Source: an uncultured Collinsella sp.
GTDB taxonomy: Bacteria; Actinomycetota; Coriobacteriia; Coriobacteriales; Coriobacteriaceae
Reading direction: 5' to 3'
Length of the DNA stretch: 27,130 bases
Assembly (NCBI GenBank): GCA_902475245.1
Contig: CABRYP010000032.1
Span: 1 to 27,130 of the forward strand
A program made the position numbers and the translations under genes. Shown here one piece after another: positions 21,829 through 27,130 of the stretch. Below the pieces are notes generated by a model. That model ran no database searches. It had not been told where the DNA came from and saw only the letters and a program-made list of their open reading frames with translations. Positions within the stretch are counted from its first letter, which is position 1. Each line of letters starts with the position of its first letter.

Positions 21829-24719
21829 CGGCGTCGCTCGTGGCGTGCACGCCACAGCTGCAAATAATGACCGATCTGTGCCGACTCGATACGCTGGTAG
21901 GAAGTCGTGGGCAGCGACGTCAAGAACTTCTTGCCGTAGCCCTTTGTCACCAAGCGCGGATCTGCCAAGATGAGCACGCCGCAATCGGTTGACGAGCGGA
22001 TGAGACGGCCGGCGGCTTGCTTGACTTCGAGCACCGCCTCGGGCAGCGAGTAGCGCGCCCAGGCGCGGTCTTCGCGCAGGTTGCGCTCACACGAAAGAGG
22101 ATCCGTGGGGCTCGAGAACGGCAGCTTGGGGATAATGACGCAGCGCAGCGTCTCGCCGCTGGCGTCAAAGCCCTCCCAAAAGGCCTTGAGCGCAAAGAGC
22201 GATGAGGTCGGCTCGTTGATAAACCGATCGCGCAGACGGCGCGGGGACGAGTTGCGCTGTTGGCAATTGAGCTCCAGACCCGCTCGCGCCAATTTGGGCT
22301 CGACACGGGCATACAGGTCCTCCATATCGCGCCTGTTGGTGAAGAGCGTGAGCACCGATCCACCCATGGCGAGATGGGCATCGACCAGCACGCACTCGAG
22401 CGCCGAGAGATAGCGCTCGCGATCGCGCGGATCGGGAATGTCCCCCGCCACGACCACGGCCATATTCGAGTCAAAGTCATAGCTCGAATCCAGGTGCAGC
22501 GATGAGGATGTCGACGCACCGATGCGATCGAGGCCGACAGCATGGTTGAAATGCTCAAAGCTCTTGGATACCGTCATGGTCGCCGAAGCGAAGATGGCCG
22601 TGTGCACTTCGGGCAGCCACTCGTTCGCCAAGGCCTCGCCGATATCGATGCGCTCGGCGGTCATAGACTCCCCGCCCGCACGCAGCCGACGGTTAACCTG
22701 CAGCGAGTACACATAGTGCTCGTCCGTACCCTCAATGATGAGCTTGAGATTCTCGGCCAGCTCGTGCAGACGGCGCGAAATGTCGCCTAGGTCGACAACG
22801 ACCTCGGGCTTATCGGCGGCGACGGTCTGCACCAGCGCGTCTACGCTTTTATCCGCCTGGTCCAGCGCATCAATTGCGGTATGGGCCGACTGCAAAAAAT
22901 CGTGCCAGTCATCCGACTCGCGCAGCTCGGGGCCAATCCACAGATTCGCGTTATCGTAGCTCCCACGGGCGCGACGGCCGAGCTCGCGCACACCATCGAA
23001 CACATCGGCAATCGCCATGCTCGCGCGGGCAACCGTCGACGTCGCTTTGGCGGTGAGTCCCAGGTAGAGCGTGGAGCCCTCGGAAGTGGCCAAATCACGG
23101 GAAACCTGACTCAGCGCGCCGGCACTCGACCCACCCAAGCGCTCAAACAGCACGCGCGACTCATCTGCCGAAACCACGCGCGCCCATTGGCGACGGGCCT
23201 CGCGCTCGATGGAATGGGCCTCGTCGACCACCCAGTGACGAATCGGGGGCAAAATCCTCCCCTCGGCGGCCACGTTGCGGAACAACAGAGAATGGTTGGT
23301 GACCACCACGTCGGCATGTGCCGCACGACGGCGCGCCCCGTGGACCAGGCATTTGTCAGGGAAGAACGGACACAGACGACGAGCACACTCGCGCGAAGCC
23401 GTCGTAAAGTCGGGACGGTTGACGCTGCGCCAGCGAATGCCGAGTGAATCGAGGTCGCCATCGGCAGATTGGCACACATACGCCATGATCACCGCAACCG
23501 CCGTGAGCGTGTCAGCAGGATCGCGCTTGGTGGTGATCTCAACCTGACCACGGCTCATGCGCTCGAGCTTGCGCAGACACGGATAGTGGTCATAGCCCTT
23601 GAGTGCACAAAACGACAGGCCCCCGTCCAGCTGCTCGGCGAGCTTTGGTAGCTCATGGTACATAAGCTGGTCGGCAAGATTATTCGATTTGGTCGCAATG
23701 CCGACGGTAATGTTGTTTCGGCGGGCGGCCTCGGCGAAGGGCACGAGATAGGCCATCGACTTACCGACGCCCGTGCCCGCCTCGATCACGCGATGGGTGC
23801 CCGTGACCAGCGCATCGCGAACCTCAACCGCCATCGCGATCTGCTCGTCGCGCGGCTCATAGGTGGGGTACATGCGATTGACCAGGCCGCCGGGGGCGTA
23901 ATCTGCCTCGATCTCTTCACGACTCGGCATCTTAAGGACCGGCAGCTCGTCCGCATCAACGCGATCGTCTGCGCGATCGGCCTTGAGCACATCGGCACGA
24001 GCGGCGCTGAGCGAAAATATCGAACCCGGGTTCTGTCCAGCCAAAAAAGAAAAAATGGGGCGATATGACCAAGGCACGTCCGCGTGCATGTCCGCCAAGC
24101 GCGCCATAAGGCCCGAAGGCAGGTCGGTAAGTGCGACCAACAGCACGCGCCACACACCGCACAGGGCATCAACGTCGGCGTTCGCACGGTGCGATACTGA
24201 ATCGCACCCAAACAAGTCGGCCATAAAAGACAGCTTGTGCGAGGCCAGGCGCGGAAGTGCGATGCGCGACAGTGCCAGCGAATCGATCCAGATGTCGCTG
24301 ACGTTGACACCGCCCTTGACCGACTCGATAAACGACCGGTCAAACGTGGCGTTATGCGCGATAACAGGACAGCCGCCCACAAAGTCGGCGAGTGCCGCGA
24401 CGGCCTCGACGGCCGACGGAGCATCTGCCACATCGGCGTTCGTAATGCTCGTGAGCTCGGTAATCTCTGCAGGAATCAGCTGCTTGGGATGCACGAACGT
24501 ATCAAAGCGGTCAATGACCTCGCGGCCCGAAAGGCGGGCCGCGGAAATCTCAATTAACTCATTGTCCTGCACCGAAAGACCCGTGGTCTCGGTATCGAGG
24601 ACGATTACGTCCTCCTCGATGAGGCCAAACGATTGCGTCTTAGCGCGCTCGGCGAGCGTGGCGTAAGAATCGATGACGAACTGCGGCGTTCCAGGAGATA
24701 CGGCGTCCTCGATTAGCAT
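21825..24719 (-). CDS. dinG: DnaQ exonuclease-DinG helicase fusion
   Basis: The 964-residue protein joins two enzymes. The N-terminal DEDDh 3'-5' exonuclease (about 37-190) has D42/E44 in LDTETTG, D127 in HNATFD, and H177/D182 in HRANADVD. A linker leads to an XPD/DinG-type superfamily 2 helicase with Walker A GTGVGKS (315-321), four cysteines for an iron-sulphur cluster (C381, C445, C450, C457), DEAH (499-502) and the C-terminal motif QAAGRLIRSS. All catalytic residues are present, so it should unwind DNA and trim 3' ends in repair. The start at 24719 overlaps the ddl stop by 7 bases (ATGCTAA), which couples the genes. A longer frame to 24764 would lie further inside ddl. Confidence 0.93.
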   Translation of the reverse strand: MLIEDAVSPGTPQFVIDSYATLAERAKTQSFGLIEEDVIVLDTETTGLSVQDNELIEISAARLSGREVIDRFDTFVHPKQLIPAEITELTSITNADVADAPSAVEAVAALADFVGGCPVIAHNATFDRSFIESVKGGVNVSDIWIDSLALSRIALPRLASHKLSFMADLFGCDSVSHRANADVDALCGVWRVLLVALTDLPSGLMARLADMHADVPWSYRPIFSFLAGQNPGSIFSLSAARADVLKADRADDRVDADELPVLKMPSREEIEADYAPGGLVNRMYPTYEPRDEQIAMAVEVRDALVTGTHRVIEAGTGVGKSMAYLVPFAEAARRNNITVGIATKSNNLADQLMYHELPKLAEQLDGGLSFCALKGYDHYPCLRKLERMSRGQVEITTKRDPADTLTAVAVIMAYVCQSADGDLDSLGIRWRSVNRPDFTTASRECARRLCPFFPDKCLVHGARRRAAHADVVVTNHSLLFRNVAAEGRILPPIRHWVVDEAHSIEREARRQWARVVSADESRVLFERLGGSSAGALSQVSRDLATSEGSTLYLGLTAKATSTVARASMAIADVFDGVRELGRRARGSYDNANLWIGPELRESDDWHDFLQSAHTAIDALDQADKSVDALVQTVAADKPEVVVDLGDISRRLHELAENLKLIIEGTDEHYVYSLQVNRRLRAGGESMTAERIDIGEALANEWLPEVHTAIFASATMTVSKSFEHFNHAVGLDRIGASTSSSLHLDSSYDFDSNMAVVVAGDIPDPRDRERYLSALECVLVDAHLAMGGSVLTLFTNRRDMEDLYARVEPKLARAGLELNCQQRNSSPRRLRDRFINEPTSSLFALKAFWEGFDASGETLRCVIIPKLPFSSPTDPLSCERNLREDRAWARYSLPEAVLEVKQAAGRLIRSSTDCGVLILADPRLVTKGYGKKFLTSLPTTSYQRIESAQIGHYLQLWRARHERRR

Positions 24720-25678
24720 GCAACGCCCGCCCGGCGGAGACCCATACGGATCAGGCTGTCGCACACCTGCGGGAACGTCATGTCGTCGGTATGGCGAATC
24801 TCATCGGGATACAGCGACGTATCGGTCATGCCGGGAATGGTGTTGGTCTCGAGAATGACAGGGCCGTCCTCGCTCACGATAAAATCGCTGCGCGAAACGC
24901 CCAGACAGCCGAGGGCCTTATGGGCCGCACAGGCAAGTTCCTGGGCACGCGCATAGTTTTCGGGCGAAATCTGCGCCGGAATGCGGTGGATGTCTGTGGG
25001 GTCGACGTACTTTACATCCAGGTCGTAGAACTCGCAGTCCTCAGGCTTGCGAATCTCCACAATCGGCAGCGCGCGCACGTCGTCCTCGCCGTACACGCCC
25101 ACAGTGATCTCGGTTCCCTCGATGCACTTTTCGACCAGCACTTTATCGCCGTACTCAAAAGCCTTGGCGATTGCCGCCGGCAGCTCTGAGGGCTCGTGGA
25201 CGAGCGAAATGCCGTAGCTGGAGCCGTTGACGGCGGGCTTTACAAAGCACCGCTCGCCACAAATCTCGACGATACGATCGATATCGACCTCGTCGCCCGC
25301 CTCAAGCGCCAGGCCGGGGGCAATGGGGATGCCCGCCTTGGCATACAGAAGCTTTGAAACCTCTTTATCGGCGCCACATGCGCTGGCGAGCACGCCTGAC
25401 GCCGTGTAGGGGATACCCAGCGTCTCCATGGCCCCCTGCATGGCGCCATCCTCGCCGCCGGCGCCGTGCATGGCGATAAACGCCACGTCGAAGCCACCGG
25501 TCGCCATAGTCACCATAAAGTCATCGGCGGCGGTGTCGAGCAGCTCCACCGAGGTGTAGCCGGCCTCCTTCAGTGCCACCACGACATTCTTTCCAGAATT
25601 GAGCGAAATCTCGCGTTCGGCGGAATGGCCGCCCGCCAAGACCGCTACGTGCATGTTCTCTAGGCTTTTACCCGGCAT
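24713..25678 (-). CDS. ddl: D-alanine--D-alanine ligase
   Basis: An ATP-grasp ligase of 321 residues that makes the D-Ala-D-Ala dipeptide for peptidoglycan. It has the N-terminal LAGGHSAEREISL, MHGAGGEDG, the ATP-grasp FVKPAVNGSSYGIS, the omega-loop FYDLDVKY and the metal-binding ETNTIPGMTDTS. The KY at the end of the omega loop is the form found in D-Ala-D-Ala rather than D-Ala-D-lactate enzymes, so vancomycin-type resistance is not indicated. GGAGGAG stands before the ATG. It is the first gene of an operon with the exonuclease-helicase. The target is cytoplasmic cell-wall precursor synthesis. Confidence 0.96.
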   Translation of the reverse strand: MPGKSLENMHVAVLAGGHSAEREISLNSGKNVVVALKEAGYTSVELLDTAADDFMVTMATGGFDVAFIAMHGAGGEDGAMQGAMETLGIPYTASGVLASACGADKEVSKLLYAKAGIPIAPGLALEAGDEVDIDRIVEICGERCFVKPAVNGSSYGISLVHEPSELPAAIAKAFEYGDKVLVEKCIEGTEITVGVYGEDDVRALPIVEIRKPEDCEFYDLDVKYVDPTDIHRIPAQISPENYARAQELACAAHKALGCLGVSRSDFIVSEDGPVILETNTIPGMTDTSLYPDEIRHTDDMTFPQVCDSLIRMGLRRAGVAC

Positions 25679-25718
25679 GGGCAGACTCCTCCTTTATAAT
25701 TCCTGCAGCTGATACCAT

Positions 25719-25724
25719 ATTGTA
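25719..25724 (-). promoter_or_regulatory. -10 element of ddl
   Basis: TACAAT on the minus strand, about 40 bases before the ddl ATG, with TTGGGG 18 bases further upstream as a partial -35. A TATAAT on the plus strand at 25695-25700 may serve rlmN. Confidence 0.45.
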
Positions 25725-25763
25725 GCGATACCCTCTACGTTTCCCCAAAATCGAAAGGCTTCC

Positions 25764-26816
25764 ATGAATCCCAGGACTAAATCTCAAGACATTCGCGACT
25801 TGAGCCAAAACGATATTCGCGAACTTGTCGCCGAACTCGGCCAACCCGCTTTTCGCGCAAAGCAGCTCATCGAATGGGTTTTTGAGAAGAACGTTTGTTC
25901 GTTTGATGACATGACCAACCTTCCCAAGGCCTTCCGCGAGCAGCTGAAGGAGGCATTTGCCTTCGACACGCCGACCGAGCTCGCCAAGCAGGTGTCTAAG
26001 GATGGCTCTCGTAAATACCTACTCGAGTACCACGACGGTATCTCCGTCGAGACCGTCGGCATGCCTCGTCGCAACAAGCTGTCTGTCTGCGTATCTACCC
26101 AAGCCGGCTGTGGTATGGGCTGCGCTTTTTGCGCTACCGGTCTGAACGGCCTCAAGCGCTCACTGACCGCTCAAGAGATCGTTGACCAGGTACTGCATGT
26201 TTCCAACGACTTTGGTGAGCGCGCGACGAGCGTCGTGTTCATGGGCCAGGGTGAGCCTTTCGCCAACTACGACGAGGTCCTCAAGGCACTGCGTATTCTT
26301 AATGACCCCGATGGAATCGGTATTGGAGCACGTCATCTCACTGTCTCCACCAGCGGCGTCATTCCTGGTATTCGCAAGTTTGCCGACATTCCCGAGCAGT
26401 TCACGCTCGCCGTCTCGCTGCACTCTGCCATTCAGTCCACGCGTAATAAGCTCATGCCGGGCGTTAAGAAGTACACGCTTTTGCGCCTTCACGAGGCCCT
26501 TCAGCTCTACACCGAAAAGACCGGCCGCCGTCCGACATACGAATACGCCATGATCGAGGGCGTCAATGACACCAACCCCGAGATGCAGGCGCTCTGCGAC
26601 TTCTGCGAGGGCACGCTGTGCCACGTCAACCTGATCCAGCTCAACGATATCGAGGGCAGTCCTCTCAAACCGTCACCGATTCATAAGGTTGAAGACCTTC
26701 AGCGTCGTCTTGAGTCCCGTGGCATTGAGACCACGATCCGTAACTCTCGCGGCAACGATATCGACGCTGCTTGCGGCCAACTCAAGCAGCGCTTCAAGGT
26801 TCAGAAGAACGCGTAG
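25764..26816 (+). CDS. rlmN: dual-specificity 23S rRNA/tRNA adenine-C2 methyltransferase
   Basis: A radical-SAM enzyme (350 residues) that methylates C2 of A2503 in 23S rRNA and A37 in some tRNAs. The iron-sulphur motif CGMGCAFC gives C116, C120 and C123. Also visible are the SAM-binding GQGEPFANYDEV, the STSGVIPGI strand and the C-terminal DIDAACGQL with the methyl-carrying Cys337. The N-terminal helical RNA-binding part (about 15-80) is typical. Length is normal. AAAGG lies 5-6 bases before the ATG. It diverges from ddl and ends at a clear terminator. Confidence 0.97.
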   Translation: MNPRTKSQDIRDLSQNDIRELVAELGQPAFRAKQLIEWVFEKNVCSFDDMTNLPKAFREQLKEAFAFDTPTELAKQVSKDGSRKYLLEYHDGISVETVGMPRRNKLSVCVSTQAGCGMGCAFCATGLNGLKRSLTAQEIVDQVLHVSNDFGERATSVVFMGQGEPFANYDEVLKALRILNDPDGIGIGARHLTVSTSGVIPGIRKFADIPEQFTLAVSLHSAIQSTRNKLMPGVKKYTLLRLHEALQLYTEKTGRRPTYEYAMIEGVNDTNPEMQALCDFCEGTLCHVNLIQLNDIEGSPLKPSPIHKVEDLQRRLESRGIETTIRNSRGNDIDAACGQLKQRFKVQKNA

Positions 26817-26832
26817 GGGAGACCAACCTAAA

Positions 26833-26848
26833 CGTTTCATGTGAAACA
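26833..26848. promoter_or_regulatory. parS-like palindrome
   Basis: CGTTTCATGTGAAACA matches 14 of 16 bases of the common parS consensus TGTTTCACGTGAAACA, with symmetric arms GTTTCA/TGAAAC. It lies between the rlmN stop and the rlmN terminator. No parA or parB gene is in the window. Confidence 0.45.
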
Positions 26849-26853
26849 TCGAA

Positions 26854-26888
26854 CAGCCCCGGTTGCTTAATTGCAACCGGGGCTGTTT
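26854..26888 (+). terminator. rlmN terminator
   Basis: A perfect 13-bp stem (CAGCCCCGGTTGC/GCAACCGGGGCTG) with a 6-base loop, then TTT. Confidence 0.9.
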
Positions 26889-26935
26889 CATATCTATCGC
26901 TAATTCGCATCGAGCGATTGTTCAACAACTTTTTC

Positions 26936-26982
26936 GAAAGAAATAAGGGGTCCTTGTTCTGGCGTTCAGACAAGGACCCCTT
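26936..26982 (-). terminator. terminator of the right-edge gene
   Basis: Minus strand: AAGGGGTCCTTGT pairs with ACAAGGACCCCTT around a 12-base loop, then ATTTCTTTC. It lies downstream of the partial gene at the right edge. Confidence 0.8.
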
Positions 26983-27008
26983 AAAAAAGGCTAGTAATTG
27001 TTAGGTAC

Positions 27009-27130
27009 CTAAAAGCCTACATTTTCCCATTGATGGTTAACCCAATCTTGATTAATCTTGGGATTCTTAGTTACCTGAGCTGTACGCATAGCGACATCCT
27101 CAGTCATAACATCCATTTTCTTTTTGGACG
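27009..27130 (-). CDS. C-terminal end of an unrecognised protein (partial)
   Basis: An open minus-strand frame enters from the right edge and ends at TAG (27011-27009). The last 39 codons encode a Lys/Asn/Gln-rich tail ending INQDWVNHQWENVGF. A terminator lies 27 bases after the stop, which supports a real gene. The codons are clearly more AT-rich than those of the rest of the window, which hints at a horizontally acquired gene. The family is not recognised from this fragment. Confidence 0.6.
   Translation of the reverse strand, partial: SKKKMDVMTEDVAMRTAQVTKNPKINQDWVNHQWENVGF

Noticed and set aside
21790..21860. Terminator between the WYL pair and the convergent dinG gene
   Set aside because: No stem-loop with a T run is visible; the stop codons themselves overlap.

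Overview
The window looks like chromosomal DNA of a GC-rich, Gram-positive actinobacterium, most likely class Coriobacteriia and probably Collinsella. That placement is inferred from base composition, a sortase-anchored SpaA/thioester surface protein, a PafB/PafC-like WYL regulator pair and a DnaQ-DinG fusion; no database search was possible. Most genes lie on the minus strand. The plus strand carries the adhesin, the WYL pair and rlmN.

Left part (1-12,084). A possible partial ORF leaves the left edge. It is followed by a tandem array of about 179-bp units directly downstream of a tRNA-Lys gene. Each unit repeats the 3' end of the tRNA and an intrinsic terminator. Then come, all on the minus strand: an M29 aminopeptidase; a two-TM protein behind purC; a two-component system (response regulator then histidine kinase); a TSCPD protein with a Tat lipoprotein; a membrane-anchored solute-binding protein translationally coupled to a diguanylate cyclase; and purB.

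Middle (12,085-19,868). A second tRNA gene, tRNA-Gly(CCC), is also followed by repeated tRNA 3' ends, a terminator and palindrome-rich spacers. The spacer modules (a GGCGC-type hairpin, an AAACGC/GCGTTT hairpin, a T-arm mimic) occur in the same order as at tRNA-Lys, so the two loci appear to carry one family of element. Next is an 1143-residue LPATG adhesin with a thioester domain and six SpaA-like repeats, a small membrane protein, and a large M28-like membrane protein whose peptidase fold is split by an insert of about 625 residues.

Right part (19,869-27,130). A PafB/PafC-like WYL pair converges on a ddl-dinG operon, with stop codons overlapping. rlmN diverges from ddl. After rlmN come a parS-like palindrome, two terminators facing opposite ways, and the AT-richer 3' end of an unrecognised gene.

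The best candidate for something undescribed is the tRNA-linked repeat family. Two different tRNA genes 11.6 kb apart carry the same kind of downstream array: copied tRNA 3' end, terminator, T-arm mimic, palindromic spacer. It recalls the 178-bp repeats distal to E. coli tyrT, but in an unrelated phylum.
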